From PALSA-911 sp963743035 (GTDB taxonomy: Bacteria > Pseudomonadota > Alphaproteobacteria > Acetobacterales > Acetobacteraceae), in contig CAVUOB010000001.1 of NCBI GenBank assembly GCA_963743035.1, positions 1 to 64,000 of the forward strand: a stretch of 64,000 nt of DNA. Reading direction: 5' to 3'. The translations under genes and the position numbers were made by a program. How positions within the stretch are numbered: the first letter of the stretch is position 1; every line of letters begins with the position of its first letter. Shown here piece by piece: positions 23,897-33,860 of this stretch. The notes beneath the pieces were generated by a model. It was given only the letters and a program-made list of their open reading frames with translations. It had not been told where the DNA came from and ran no database searches.

Positions 23897-26863
23897 ATGC
23901 ATATCAATCCCGGCATCCGGTCTCATCAGGCCTTCCCGCGGATGGGCGTCTCTATCGGGACCCCGGTGTCCGTCCGGCCGTTCGCGCTGCGCGCGACGAT
24001 CCGGATGAAGATCGCCTGTGCCTTCCTGGCCGTCACGCTGATCACGCTCGGGCTTGGATTGTTCGCCTCGCACAGCATCTCGATCGCGGAAACCCTGGTG
24101 GTCCGCACCTATGACAACGCCCTGATGTCGATCAACTACGCCCGTGCCGGCGCTACCGATTTTGCCGGCATGCAGTCTCTCATGGCCGGGCACCGGCATT
24201 TTGACGCGGCGGAGACGATCGCGATCGAACAGCGGATGAACGAACTCGCGCAGACGCTGACGGACGATCTCGCGGTTGCCGCCGAACGGTCGCTGTCGGC
24301 CAAGGCCGCCCACGCGGCGCGGGACCTCGCGGCCGCGGTTGGCGAATGGGAAATCGTCGCCCAGACATTGCTTGCCAACCAGGCCGGCGCGGGCGCCTGG
24401 CAGGAACTCGACGCTCGTGCGCATGACGTATCCGAGCGGATCGATCTTCTGATCAACTACACTGCCGGGGATGGCTTTCGCTATCGCCAGCAGGCCATCG
24501 CTGCAGTACGAACCCAGGGTCTGCTGAATATCTTCGGCCTGATCCTCACGCTCATCCTTTCCGTCACGGTCAGCATCCTGTTGCAGCGCCAGATCATGCG
24601 CCCGGTGGCCGCCGCCTCGGCGGCGGCCGAGCGGATCGCCTCCGGCGAGCTGGATACAGAAATACCGCCCTCCGGCAACGACGAACTCGGCTCCCTGCTG
24701 GCGGCCATGGAGCAGATGCGCGGCGACATCCGCAGGATGATGGAGCGGGAGGTTATGCAGCGCCGATCCGCGGAAGCCCGGCTGGTGGATGCGATCGAGA
24801 GTTCGCATGAGGGCCTGATCCTGGTGAACCGGCAGGGCGAGATCGTCGTCGCCAACTCGCAGATGGCCCAGTTCATGAACAATGCGCGCCATCTGCTGCA
24901 GCCCTCGACGAGCTTCGACGCGTTCCTCGAAGCGATTACGGCCGGCGGCGTCTTCGACAGCCAGGTCAAGCGGGCGGCGGAGATCCTGCGCAAGCCGAGC
25001 GACGCCGAGTCAGGTGTGACCGCGGAAGAGCGCCTGTCCGACGGCCGCTGGCTGCGCATCAGCCGGAGTACGACCAGCGATGGCGGTTTCGTTGCCATCT
25101 GCAGCGATATCACCGCGCTGAAGAACCGCGAGGACGAGCTGAAGGAGATCAATCTGCGTTTCGAGGCCGCGCTGGGCAACATGTCCCAGGGGCTGGCGTT
25201 GTTCGACGCCGCCGGACGGCTGCAGGTCGCGAACTCGCGCCTGAGGGAGATTTTCCGCCTGTCCGCGAGCCAGGTCCGGCCAGGCATCACCTATCGGCAA
25301 CTGCTCAAGATGAGCATCGCGGCCGGCAACCATCCCGGTCAGGCGCCCTATGCGCTGTTTGCCGATCGGGAGGCAACGATTGGCCGGCGCAAGGCGGGGA
25401 CGCATTTCCAGGATTTGAGCAACGACCGGGTCATCGCCATTTCGCACGAGCCGACGCATGATGGCGGCTGGGTCGAAACCTATGAAGACATCACCGAGCG
25501 GCGCAAATCCGAGGCGCAGATCGTCTTCATGGCACGCCATGACGCGCTGACCGGGCTGCCCAACCGGATCCTGTTCAGCGAGCGCGTGGAACAGGCGATC
25601 GCGCAGGCGGGAAGGGGGCTTGGCTTCGCGGTTCTCTGTCTCGATCTCGATCGCTTCAAGGTGGTCAACGATACGCTCGGTCATCCCGTGGGCGACCGGC
25701 TGCTGCGCGCGGTTGCCCAGCGGCTGAAGACCTGCATACGTGAAACCGACACGGTCGGGCGTCTGGGCGGCGATGAATTCGCCATCGTGCAGACGAACCT
25801 GACCCGGCCCGAGGACGCCCGCGAGCTTGCGCAACGCGTGGTGCTGGCACTGAGCCAGCCTTTCGACCTGGAGGGGCACCAGATCGTCGTAGGAACCAGC
25901 GTCGGCATCGCCACCGGCGACAGTAGCGATGCCAGGGTCGATCGCTTGTTGCAGAATGCGGATACCGCGCTGTACTGCGCCAAGTCCGATGGCCGCGGCA
26001 CCTTCCGTTTCTTCGAGGCCGAAATGGAAGCCTCCCTGCAGGCCAGGCGGGAAATGGAAATCGACCTGCGGCGCGCCATCGAACAGGATGAGTTCGAGCT
26101 GCATTTCCAGCCGCTGATCAATCTGAAGTCCAACCGCGTCAGCGCCTTCGAGGCCCTGCTACGCTGGCGCCATCCCACCCGCGGATGGGTCTCCCCGGCG
26201 GAGTTCATTCCGTTGGCCGAGGAGATCAGCCTGATCGTTCAGCTCGGCGACTGGGTATTGCTGCAGGCCTGCAAGGAAGCTGCCTCCTGGCCGGAAGACA
26301 TCATTATCGCGGTGAACGTTTCGGCGGTTCAGTTTCGCAGCGGCCGTATCCTGGCCTCAGTGCAGAATGCCCTGGCGATTTCCGGATTGGCGAGTTCACG
26401 GCTGGAACTGGAGATCACCGAGACCGTCCTGCTGGCCGAGAGCGAGGCGACGATTTCCACGCTGCACAGTCTGCGCGATCTCGGCGTGCGCATCGCCATG
26501 GACGATTTCGGCACGGGCTATTCCTCGCTCAGCTATCTTCGGTCCTTTCCGTTCGACAAGATCAAGATCGACCAGTTGTTCATTCGCGACCTCTCCACCG
26601 ACAACGATTCCGGCGCGATCATTCGCGCCATCATCGGCCTCGGCACCACACTGGGCATGACGATCACCGCGGAGGGTGTGGAGACTCCGGCGCAGCTTGC
26701 ATGCCTGCGCGCGGAAAGATGCCATGAAGTGCAGGGCTACCTGTTCAGCCGGCCACGCCCGGCGCGGGAGGTGAAGGCCATGATCGCCGGCGATCTGGCC
26801 GGCCCTGCGGACCGCTCCCCGCAATCGGCCGATCCGCCGGCAATGTCGATGGCGTTGGCGTAA
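23897..26863 (+). CDS. Membrane PAS-GGDEF-EAL c-di-GMP enzyme
   Basis: 988 residues. A first membrane helix (about 37-60) and a second (about 207-229) bracket a periplasmic sensor region. A HAMP domain follows (about 230-283), then two PAS-type domains (about 292-405 and 420-535), a GGDEF domain (about 545-705) and an EAL domain (about 718-955). GGDEF is intact at 624-628 with the inhibitory I-site RETD at 615-618. The EAL motif (752-754) continues as EALLRWRHP, and later metal and catalytic blocks VNVSAVQF, ELEITETVLL, MDDFGTGYSSLSYL and KIKIDQLFI are present. Both activities look competent. The start is uncertain; ATGs at codons 16 and 37 are alternatives. Confidence 0.93.
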   Translation: MHINPGIRSHQAFPRMGVSIGTPVSVRPFALRATIRMKIACAFLAVTLITLGLGLFASHSISIAETLVVRTYDNALMSINYARAGATDFAGMQSLMAGHRHFDAAETIAIEQRMNELAQTLTDDLAVAAERSLSAKAAHAARDLAAAVGEWEIVAQTLLANQAGAGAWQELDARAHDVSERIDLLINYTAGDGFRYRQQAIAAVRTQGLLNIFGLILTLILSVTVSILLQRQIMRPVAAASAAAERIASGELDTEIPPSGNDELGSLLAAMEQMRGDIRRMMEREVMQRRSAEARLVDAIESSHEGLILVNRQGEIVVANSQMAQFMNNARHLLQPSTSFDAFLEAITAGGVFDSQVKRAAEILRKPSDAESGVTAEERLSDGRWLRISRSTTSDGGFVAICSDITALKNREDELKEINLRFEAALGNMSQGLALFDAAGRLQVANSRLREIFRLSASQVRPGITYRQLLKMSIAAGNHPGQAPYALFADREATIGRRKAGTHFQDLSNDRVIAISHEPTHDGGWVETYEDITERRKSEAQIVFMARHDALTGLPNRILFSERVEQAIAQAGRGLGFAVLCLDLDRFKVVNDTLGHPVGDRLLRAVAQRLKTCIRETDTVGRLGGDEFAIVQTNLTRPEDARELAQRVVLALSQPFDLEGHQIVVGTSVGIATGDSSDARVDRLLQNADTALYCAKSDGRGTFRFFEAEMEASLQARREMEIDLRRAIEQDEFELHFQPLINLKSNRVSAFEALLRWRHPTRGWVSPAEFIPLAEEISLIVQLGDWVLLQACKEAASWPEDIIIAVNVSAVQFRSGRILASVQNALAISGLASSRLELEITETVLLAESEATISTLHSLRDLGVRIAMDDFGTGYSSLSYLRSFPFDKIKIDQLFIRDLSTDNDSGAIIRAIIGLGTTLGMTITAEGVETPAQLACLRAERCHEVQGYLFSRPRPAREVKAMIAGDLAGPADRSPQSADPPAMSMALA

Positions 26864-26880
26864 AGCCAACTCACCGCGGT

Positions 26881-27756
26881 TCAGGCAGGCGGATCGCCGG
26901 GCAGGGGAATGAACTCGCTGTTGTCGAGATCCGGCAGCTTCATCCGCCCGGCCCGCCAATCGGCCTTGGCCTGCTCGATGCGCGCTTTCGAAGAGGAGAC
27001 GAAATTCCACTCGATAAACCGCTGCCCCAACGGGTCACCTCCCAGCAGCATGACGATCGCTGGGGACAGCGCTGTGATGGTCGCGGACTCGCCCGGCGCG
27101 AACACCAGCATCTGGCCCGCCTCGTAAGTCCGGCCGTCAAGTTCGACCGTACCCGTCGTGACGAAGGCGGCGCGCTCGGAGTATTCGTCCGGTACCGGCG
27201 CCTTCGCTCCGGGCTGCATGGTCAGGTGAACGTAGAACATCGGTGAAAGGGTCTTCACCGCGGCCTGCACGCCGAACGCCTTGCCCGCTACCAGGCGGGT
27301 GAAAACTCCGGCTTCCTCGAAAGTCGGCAGATCGCTGCCGGCATGGTGGAAGAAGGCGGGATCCAACTCCTCCTCCGCTTCGGGCAAGGCGACCCAGGAC
27401 TGGATGCCATGCGTCCGGCCGCCTTCGCGCCGCGCCCGCTCGAAGCGCTCGGAGTGGGTGATGCCCCGGCCAGCGGTCATCCAGTTGACCTCGCCCGGCC
27501 GGATCGCCTGTTCGGAGCCCACGCTGTCGCGATGCATGATCTCTCCGTCGAACAGATAGGTGACCGTGGACAGGCCGATATGCGGATGCGGCCGGACATC
27601 GACAGTGCGGGGAATCCCGCGCGGGAAATCTACCGGTCCCATGTGATCGAAGAAGACAAAGGGTCCCACCATCCGGCGCTTGGCGAAAGGCAGCACCCGG
27701 CCCACCTCGAAGCCGCCTAGGTCGCGCTGCCGCTGGTCGATCACAAGCTCTGGCAT
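26881..27756 (-). CDS. Pirin family protein
   Basis: 291-residue bicupin of the pirin family, possibly quercetin-dioxygenase-like or a redox-responsive protein. Metal ligands are visible in VDVRPHPHIGLSTVTYLF and in GRGITHSERF. FVFFDHMGPVDFP near the N-terminus is also typical. The start MPELVIDQRQRDLGG was chosen because AGGAGG lies just upstream; the frame is open another 55 codons. Divergent from the LLM oxidoreductase and convergent with the GGDEF-EAL gene. Confidence 0.9.
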   Translation of the reverse strand: MPELVIDQRQRDLGGFEVGRVLPFAKRRMVGPFVFFDHMGPVDFPRGIPRTVDVRPHPHIGLSTVTYLFDGEIMHRDSVGSEQAIRPGEVNWMTAGRGITHSERFERARREGGRTHGIQSWVALPEAEEELDPAFFHHAGSDLPTFEEAGVFTRLVAGKAFGVQAAVKTLSPMFYVHLTMQPGAKAPVPDEYSERAAFVTTGTVELDGRTYEAGQMLVFAPGESATITALSPAIVMLLGGDPLGQRFIEWNFVSSSKARIEQAKADWRAGRMKLPDLDNSEFIPLPGDPPA

Positions 27757-27896
27757 CTTCGCCTCCTGCCGGTTGCCGGGGGCCAGCATACGCCGCCGGG
27801 TGCGGCGATTGCAGCCCTGATGGAACCGGGTGGCTGGCCTGCCGCGCCGGGCTCTGGGATAGTTCGGGGGTATCACGATCGGATGGAGCTCTGTCG

Positions 27897-28919
27897 ATGT
27901 CGCTCGGGCTGCCACAAGCAAGGCTGGGTCTCGCGCTATGGGGAACCGAGCCGATCGCGCGGCTGATCGCGCATGCCCGCCTGGCCGAGGCGATCGGGTT
28001 CGAGAGCGTGTGGGTGATCAATTCGCAATTGCTGTGCCGGGAGCTGTATCTCACGCTGGGGGCCATCGCCGCCGCCACGTCGCGGATCCGAATCGCGCCC
28101 GGCGTGACCCAGCCGGTCACGCGCCATGCCAGCGTGACCGCCAGCGCCATCGCGACCTTGCAGGAGATTTCCGGCGGCCGGGCGATGCTCGGCATCGGCG
28201 TCGGGTTCTCGTCCCTGCGTACACTCGGGCGGGGACCGGCGCGCATTGCCGAACTGGCGGCGCATGTCGGCACCGTGCGCGCGCTGCTGGGCGGCAAAGC
28301 CGTCGCGTTCGACCAGGGGGTAGCGGGCCGATTGAGCTGGTGCGACGGGCCGGTGAGCGTGCCGGTGCACATCGCCGCTTCCGGCCCGCGCATGACCCAG
28401 ACCGCCGCGCAGCTCGGCGATGGGGCCATCCTGCTGCAGGGCGTGGCACCGAACCTGCTGGCGCGCGGGCTGGGCTGGATTGCCGCGGGCGCGCGCTCGG
28501 CCGGCAAGGATCCGGCCGATGTAGAGGTATCCTGCTGGGCCGGCATCGGATTGGCCGACGATCCCCGGGCCGCGCGCGATCAGGTGCGCGCCCGCGCGGC
28601 CGCGGCGATCAAGAACGCCGATCCGGACCTGTTCGAGGGCGAGGAACGATCTGTCGTGCTGCGGCTGAAGCGGGAGTACGAACCCGCGCGTCATGCCAGC
28701 CCGAGCTCGCCGCATTCCCGTGCGCTGCCCGACAGTTTGATCGAGCGCTACGCATTGGCCGGCACGCCGGAGGAGTTGCGCGTGCAACTATCCCGACTGC
28801 TGTCGCAGCCGGGCATCGGCCGGGTCATCCTGACGCCGCAGGTGCCAGGTCCGGATGCGCTGCCGGTGGACATCCTGCTGCAGCGCCTGGCCAGGGATGT
28901 GCTGCCGCATCTGGCCTGA
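27897..28919 (+). CDS. LLM class flavin-dependent oxidoreductase
   Basis: 340 residues of the luciferase-like monooxygenase / F420-type oxidoreductase fold. Typical features are LIAHARLAEAIGFESVWVIN, RIRIAPGVTQPVTRH, QEISGGRAMLGIGVGFSSLR and IAASGPRMTQTAAQLGDGAIL. It lies 48 bases upstream of the tandem CaiB gene on the same strand. A role in oxidative breakdown of a carboxylic acid or CoA ester is plausible. Cofactor (FMN or F420) and substrate cannot be read from sequence. Confidence 0.85.
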   Translation: MSLGLPQARLGLALWGTEPIARLIAHARLAEAIGFESVWVINSQLLCRELYLTLGAIAAATSRIRIAPGVTQPVTRHASVTASAIATLQEISGGRAMLGIGVGFSSLRTLGRGPARIAELAAHVGTVRALLGGKAVAFDQGVAGRLSWCDGPVSVPVHIAASGPRMTQTAAQLGDGAILLQGVAPNLLARGLGWIAAGARSAGKDPADVEVSCWAGIGLADDPRAARDQVRARAAAAIKNADPDLFEGEERSVVLRLKREYEPARHASPSSPHSRALPDSLIERYALAGTPEELRVQLSRLLSQPGIGRVILTPQVPGPDALPVDILLQRLARDVLPHLA

Positions 28920-28967
28920 CCCGAGCCGGTCATCGCAAACCCGCCCATCGAGGGAGACGATACAAGA

Positions 28968-31133
28968 ATGTCGCTGTTAGCCGGATTCCGCGTCGTGCAG
29001 ATTGGGCCAGGCTTGGCCGCCGCCGTCTGCGGCCGCCTGCTTGCCGATGTCGGCGCCGCCGTCACCTGCATCGATCCGGGGAAATCGATGCCGCTCACGG
29101 ACTGGCTCAACGATGGCAAGGTCGCCGTCGACGCCGCGCTGGCCCAGGATGCCGTGGCGGCCGCGGAACTGATCCTCTCCGAGGGCGGCCCGGCGGAGCT
29201 TCGGCTTTCCGCCTATCCCCCCAACATGATCCGCCGGCTCAATCCAACAGCGGCGATCGTCACGATTTCCCCGTTTGGCCAGACCGGCCCCAAGGCAGAA
29301 GACGCCGCGACCGACCTCACGCTGTTCTGCGCCAGCGGGATCGCGCGGCTGTTGACCGGGCAGGTCGACGACCTGACGGAACCGCCGATCCGCCCGGTCG
29401 GCGGGCAATCCGCCTTCCTCGGGGGCTTGGCCGCGGCCTGTGCGGGAATGCACGCGGCGATGCGGGTCGGGGCGGATGTCGATGCCTCCGTCCAGGAGGC
29501 GCTGGCGACGCTGGCGATGACCGAACTGACCCGTGCCGGGTTGACCGGGAAAAGCTGGTCGCGCCGGCGCCTGACCGACGGCAATGGCGCTACCGTCACC
29601 ATCCTGCCGGCGCGCGACGGGTATGTCGCGATCTCGCCGCGCGAGGAGCGGCAGTGGCAGGCCTGGCTCGGCGTGATGGGCTCGCCGGACTGGGGCCGCG
29701 AGCCCCGCTTTGCCACCAAGCCCGACCGCATCGCCCATTTCGACGCGCTGCATGCGCGGATGTCCGCGTGGAGCCGCCAATACGACAAGCAGTGGATCGC
29801 CGATGCGGCCCAGGCCGCGCATGTGCCGAGCTTTCCGTTGCGCGAGGCGGCGGAGCAGTTCGCCTCGGCCCAATTGCGGCATCGGGATTTCTACCGGCAG
29901 GTCGAAACCGGCGACCGCGCCGTCAAGGTTCCCGGTCCGCCCTTCGGGCTCAGTATCGCCAAGACCGGTCGCCCGGTGAGCCGGCGCGCTGCCGCCGGGA
30001 ACCTGCCGCTATCGGGTATCCGGATCCTGGATTTCAGCTGGGTGATCGCCGGCCCCACTGCGACGCGCTATCTCGCCGCGCTGGGTGCCGAGATCATCAA
30101 GATCGAGGCGCCCGGCCGCGGCGATCCCGGCCGTGCTTCCGAACTGCACACGGTTCTCGGCCAGGCGAAGCGCGGCATCGTGCTCGATCTGAAAAAGCCG
30201 GGGGCGGTGGAGGTGGCGCGGGCCCTGGCTGCCCGGTCCGACGTGGTGATCGAGAACTACGCGACCGGCGTCATGGACCGCCTGGGACTGGGTGCCGCGG
30301 CGTTGCAGGCGCTCAATCCCGATCTGCTCTATGTGTCGGCGTCGGGATTGGGGCGAACCGGGCCTGAATCGGATGCGGTCGCCTATGGAACCCTGTTGCA
30401 ATGCTATGCCGGTTTTGCCGGGTTGAACCGCCATCCCGATACGCCGCCGCGGGTCGGCATGGCGTGGCTCGATCCTATGTGCGGCCTGATGCTCGCCTTC
30501 ATCGTTGCCGCCGGGATCTGGCGGCGCGAACGCGATGGCGGGGTCGCCCGGGTCGATTTCTCCATGATCGAGGCGATGCTGTGGACGATGGCCAAGCCGT
30601 TATTGGCGGCGCAGCTTGACGCGCCGCCGCAGCCCCGCGGCAATGGCTCCAGTCGCTACGCGCCGCACGGCGTCTATCGTTGCGCCGGAGACGATGCCTG
30701 GATCGGCATAGCCGTTACGACCGATGCGGCCTGGCGGCAGCTTTGTGCCATCGTGCCGGCATTGTCGTCCATGGCCGGGCTTGGCTGCAGCGAGCGGTTC
30801 GCCGCGCGCGCCGACATCGATCGGAGGCTGGCCGACTGGCTGCATTCCCAGGCCGCCGGCGAGGCCGCAGAGATGCTGTCGCGTGCCGGGATCGCAACGG
30901 AAGCCGTGGCGAACTCCCGCGACCTCGTCGACAGCCGCCATCTCCGGGAACGTGGCTTCTGGGACGGGCATGGCGCTGGGGTGCTTCCCGGCCTGCCGTG
31001 GCGCGCCAGCTTCGGCCGCGCCACGGGCCCCGCGCCCGAGCACGGCGCGGACACCGACAGCGTGCTGGCCGACATCCTTGATTTGTCGCCGGATGCGATT
31101 GCCACGCTGCGCCAATCGGGTGCACTCGGTTAG
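28968..31133 (+). CDS. Tandem-domain CaiB/BaiF CoA-transferase family III protein
   Basis: 721 residues, two class III CoA-transferase domains in one chain. Domain 1 (about 1-335) opens LAGFRVVQIGPGLAAAVCGRLL and retains an Asp at about residue 116 (ATDLTLFCASG). Domain 2 (about 343-720) opens IRILDFSWVIAGPTATRYLA and keeps IKIEAPGRGDPGR and an Asp in SDAVAYGTLLQCYAG. Single-domain family members have about 400 residues and work as interlocked dimers, so the fusion may form an internal pseudo-dimer. The neighbouring LLM oxidoreductase and enoyl-CoA hydratase suggest acyl-CoA catabolism. Substrate unknown. Confidence 0.9.
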   Translation: MSLLAGFRVVQIGPGLAAAVCGRLLADVGAAVTCIDPGKSMPLTDWLNDGKVAVDAALAQDAVAAAELILSEGGPAELRLSAYPPNMIRRLNPTAAIVTISPFGQTGPKAEDAATDLTLFCASGIARLLTGQVDDLTEPPIRPVGGQSAFLGGLAAACAGMHAAMRVGADVDASVQEALATLAMTELTRAGLTGKSWSRRRLTDGNGATVTILPARDGYVAISPREERQWQAWLGVMGSPDWGREPRFATKPDRIAHFDALHARMSAWSRQYDKQWIADAAQAAHVPSFPLREAAEQFASAQLRHRDFYRQVETGDRAVKVPGPPFGLSIAKTGRPVSRRAAAGNLPLSGIRILDFSWVIAGPTATRYLAALGAEIIKIEAPGRGDPGRASELHTVLGQAKRGIVLDLKKPGAVEVARALAARSDVVIENYATGVMDRLGLGAAALQALNPDLLYVSASGLGRTGPESDAVAYGTLLQCYAGFAGLNRHPDTPPRVGMAWLDPMCGLMLAFIVAAGIWRRERDGGVARVDFSMIEAMLWTMAKPLLAAQLDAPPQPRGNGSSRYAPHGVYRCAGDDAWIGIAVTTDAAWRQLCAIVPALSSMAGLGCSERFAARADIDRRLADWLHSQAAGEAAEMLSRAGIATEAVANSRDLVDSRHLRERGFWDGHGAGVLPGLPWRASFGRATGPAPEHGADTDSVLADILDLSPDAIATLRQSGALG

Positions 31134-31170
31134 CGATCATTGCCGTGGGGGGCGATCGGCTGCCTCGATC

Positions 31171-31217
31171 CATCAGACACGAGCACACATCAGACGGGCA
31201 CGCATCAGACGGGCACA
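31171..31217. repeat. Short 15-base tandem repeat
   Basis: CATCAGACGGGCACG-type units at 31188-31202 and 31203-31217, with a diverged copy starting at 31171. The array lies in the convergent gap between the CaiB gene and the enoyl-CoA hydratase gene. Confidence 0.75.
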
Positions 31218-31250
31218 ACACCCCCGGCAATCACTTCCAGGCGCCGGACC

Positions 31251-32168
31251 TCAGAATTCGCCGCTCCGGTAGGCCTCGTCGAGCCGCCTTGCTTCTTCCT
31301 CCGATGGTTCCTCCCAGGCTGCTCCGCGACGGCGCAACGCGCCGGTGAAATTGGGCGGGCGCTTCTCGTTGAAGGCCTGCCGTCCCTCCTCGCCATCCGT
31401 CGTGGTCTGGATCAGCAGGGAGTTGATCAGGTTCTGCACGTGCCAGGCCTGGTCCGTCGGCAGGTCGCCGAAGCGGACCAGGTATTCCTTCATCATACGC
31501 ACCGCCACCGGCGGCAGCGTGCAGATGTGGCGCGCCATCTTCTCGGCTCGTTCCATCAGCTCCGCATGCGGGACCACCTCGTTGACCAGGCCGATCCGCA
31601 AAGCCTCCTGCGCATCGAAAGGCTCGTCCGTCAGCATGATCTTCATCGCATCGCTGTAGCGCAGCTGCTTGGCGAGCAGCGCCGCGCCGGGCCCGTGCCC
31701 GAGCCAGCCCTGCGTCGTCAGGGCGAATTTGAACCGCGCATGCTCCGCGCTGGCGATGCGTATATCCGTCGACGACAGCAGGATGTAGAGCCCCGCCCCG
31801 GCCGCCCAGCCATTGACGGCGGCGATGACCGGCTTCCACACGCGGGGATAATGATCGCCCATCCGGCCATCGACTCCGGTCTTCTGGCCGTGCACGGTGC
31901 CGGCCAGAGGCCAGAAGATGCGTTGCGTGCGCAGATATTCGCGGTCTTCCGCGGTCAGGTCCGGCCGCGGTGCCAGGTTATGCCCGCCGCAGAAATGCCG
32001 ATCGCCCGCGCCGGTCAGGATGGCGCAACGAATGCTGCGGTCCTCCCACAGATCGATCCACGCCGCCGAGATTTCGTCCGATGTCGCCTTGTCCAGGATA
32101 TTCGCCTTCTCCGGATTGTTCAGCGTGATGTAGGCGACCCCATCGCGCTTCTGGTAATCGATGGCCAA
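31251..32168 (-). CDS. Enoyl-CoA hydratase/isomerase family protein
   Basis: 305-residue crotonase-fold enzyme. Oxyanion-hole blocks are GDRHFCGGHNLAPRPD and VNGWAAGAGLYILLSSTDIR. The start was set at TTG (32166-32168), giving MAIDYQKRDGVAYITL, because GGAGGGA lies 7 bases upstream and no ATG or GTG is suitably placed. The open frame runs on upstream through the antisense of the MFS gene, which is not coding. Convergent with the CaiB gene; the pair may act on the same acyl-CoA. Reaction (hydration versus isomerisation) cannot be decided. Confidence 0.88.
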   Translation of the reverse strand: MAIDYQKRDGVAYITLNNPEKANILDKATSDEISAAWIDLWEDRSIRCAILTGAGDRHFCGGHNLAPRPDLTAEDREYLRTQRIFWPLAGTVHGQKTGVDGRMGDHYPRVWKPVIAAVNGWAAGAGLYILLSSTDIRIASAEHARFKFALTTQGWLGHGPGAALLAKQLRYSDAMKIMLTDEPFDAQEALRIGLVNEVVPHAELMERAEKMARHICTLPPVAVRMMKEYLVRFGDLPTDQAWHVQNLINSLLIQTTTDGEEGRQAFNEKRPPNFTGALRRRGAAWEEPSEEEARRLDEAYRSGEF

Positions 32169-32272
32169 ATCGAAATTCCCTCCTGGCTGCGGCTTCTTGG
32201 CCCGATCCCGGCATGCGAAGTCCGGGCGGGCGAATGGAGCAAAGCCTGGGCCGTCCGGGAATGGTGTGTCAA

Positions 32273-33808
32273 TCAGGCTCCGGCCGATCCGGATACCCTG
32301 GCCCGCCGCCCCTTGGTCATCGTCAGCACCAGCAGGACACCGGCGGCCGAGGCGGCCGTGTACAGCGCGAAGGCATTGAGATAGCCGATCATCGAGGCCT
32401 GCCGGTCCACTTCCTTGGCCAGCCGCGCCAGGCCGGGCTGGGTGTCCATGGTCCAGGCGCCCATAACCCATGGCAACGCCAGGCGATCGTTGTACGGCGA
32501 CAGCATCTCGTTCATCCGGGCGTAGTTCTGCGCCGTGGTGCGCACGATCTCCGCCACGCTGATCGAAATGAAGAAGCTGGAGCCGATATTCCGCATCAGG
32601 TGGAACACCGACATCGCCTCCGGCCAGTAGCGCGTCTCCAGGGTGCGGAAGGTGGCCACGGTCAGCGGCACCCAGATGATGCCGACGGCGAAGCCCTGCA
32701 ATATGGAGTTCGCCACCAGGCTCGTCATGTCCACGTTCAGGTCGATCCGGGTCAGCCAGATGCCGGAGATCACCTGGACGGCGAAACCGATGGTCATGCC
32801 GATGCGCGGGTCCAGCTTGGCGACGAAGATTGCGGAGAAGAAGCCGACCACGGCGCCGATGCCGCGCGCGCCCAGCACCTGGCCGATGATCGGATCGGGG
32901 AAGCCGGAATAGGCCTGCAGCATCGGCGGCAGCAGCACCATCGGCGTGAAGTTCAGCATGCCGTAGATCAGCACCAGCATCAGGCCCAGCGCGTAGTTGC
33001 GGTCCTTGAGCAGACGCAGGCTGAGGAACGGCCGCTCCGTGGTCAGGCTGTGGACGACGAAAATGTAGAAGGCGATCGCGGCCGCGGTGGTTTCCAGGAT
33101 GATCTCCGTGGAATCGAACCAGTCCAGCCGCTGGCCGCGCGACAGCACCAGCTGCACGCAGGAAATCGCCAGGGCCAGGCTCAGGAAGCCGGTCCAGTCC
33201 AGCCGGGTCGCGGGCGTGTCGGCATCGGGCGGCAGGGTCAGGCGCAGGCCGATGAAGGACGCAAAGCCCACCGGCACGATCACGTAGAACGCCCACCGCC
33301 AGCTGTAGAGGTCGGCCAGATATCCGCCCAGCGCCGGGCCGATCACCGGGCCGATCACCGCGCCCATGCCGAAGATCGAGGTGACCATCCCGGCCTGCCG
33401 GCGCGGGAAGCTGTCCAGCAGGATGGTCTGCGACAGCGGCACCACCGGCGCGCCGCAGCCGCCCTGCAGGATGCGCCATAGCACCAGGGCCCAGAGCGAA
33501 TCCGCCTGGCCGCAGAGATAGGTGAACACCGAAAAGCAGAAGATCGACCACATCATCACGTTGCGCCGGCCGAAGCGGGCCACCAGCCAGCCGGTCATCG
33601 GCGTCATCACCGCGGTGGCCAGGATGTTGAAGGTCATTACCCAGGCGATCTCGTCCGACGTCGCCGCCATCGTTCCCTGCATCTGCGGCAGCAGGGTGGA
33701 GGCGATCAGCAGCGTGGTGGAGTACAGGGTCGATCCCAGCATGACCGAGATCATGATCAACACCCGCCGGAGCGGCGTCAGGCCATGCGGGTTGTCGTCA
33801 TCTGACAT
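32273..33808 (-). CDS. emrB: DHA2-family MFS drug efflux transporter (EmrB-like)
   Basis: 511 residues, about 14 membrane helices. DHA2 features are STLLPQMQGTMAATSDEIAW, the loop GWLVARFGRRNVMM between helices 2 and 3, RILQGGCGAPVVPLSQTILL and the motif C region GAVIGPVIGPALGGYL. It is divergent from marR and the EmrA-type adaptor, with a 73-base shared intergenic region. Together they form an efflux system where the adaptor couples EmrB to an outer-membrane channel. No TolC gene is nearby. Confidence 0.92.
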   Translation of the reverse strand: MSDDDNPHGLTPLRRVLIMISVMLGSTLYSTTLLIASTLLPQMQGTMAATSDEIAWVMTFNILATAVMTPMTGWLVARFGRRNVMMWSIFCFSVFTYLCGQADSLWALVLWRILQGGCGAPVVPLSQTILLDSFPRRQAGMVTSIFGMGAVIGPVIGPALGGYLADLYSWRWAFYVIVPVGFASFIGLRLTLPPDADTPATRLDWTGFLSLALAISCVQLVLSRGQRLDWFDSTEIILETTAAAIAFYIFVVHSLTTERPFLSLRLLKDRNYALGLMLVLIYGMLNFTPMVLLPPMLQAYSGFPDPIIGQVLGARGIGAVVGFFSAIFVAKLDPRIGMTIGFAVQVISGIWLTRIDLNVDMTSLVANSILQGFAVGIIWVPLTVATFRTLETRYWPEAMSVFHLMRNIGSSFFISISVAEIVRTTAQNYARMNEMLSPYNDRLALPWVMGAWTMDTQPGLARLAKEVDRQASMIGYLNAFALYTAASAAGVLLVLTMTKGRRARVSGSAGA

Positions 33809-33860
33809 GCGAAGATTGGTAACCTCGGCGAAGGCAGTGTAGACAACAGTAACCCAGGCA

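Noticed and set aside
32169..33551. Upstream extension of the enoyl-CoA hydratase frame, suggesting a fusion protein of 766 residues
   Set aside because: The extension is the MFS gene read in another frame on the same strand; the real hydratase start is the TTG with a ribosome site at 32168.
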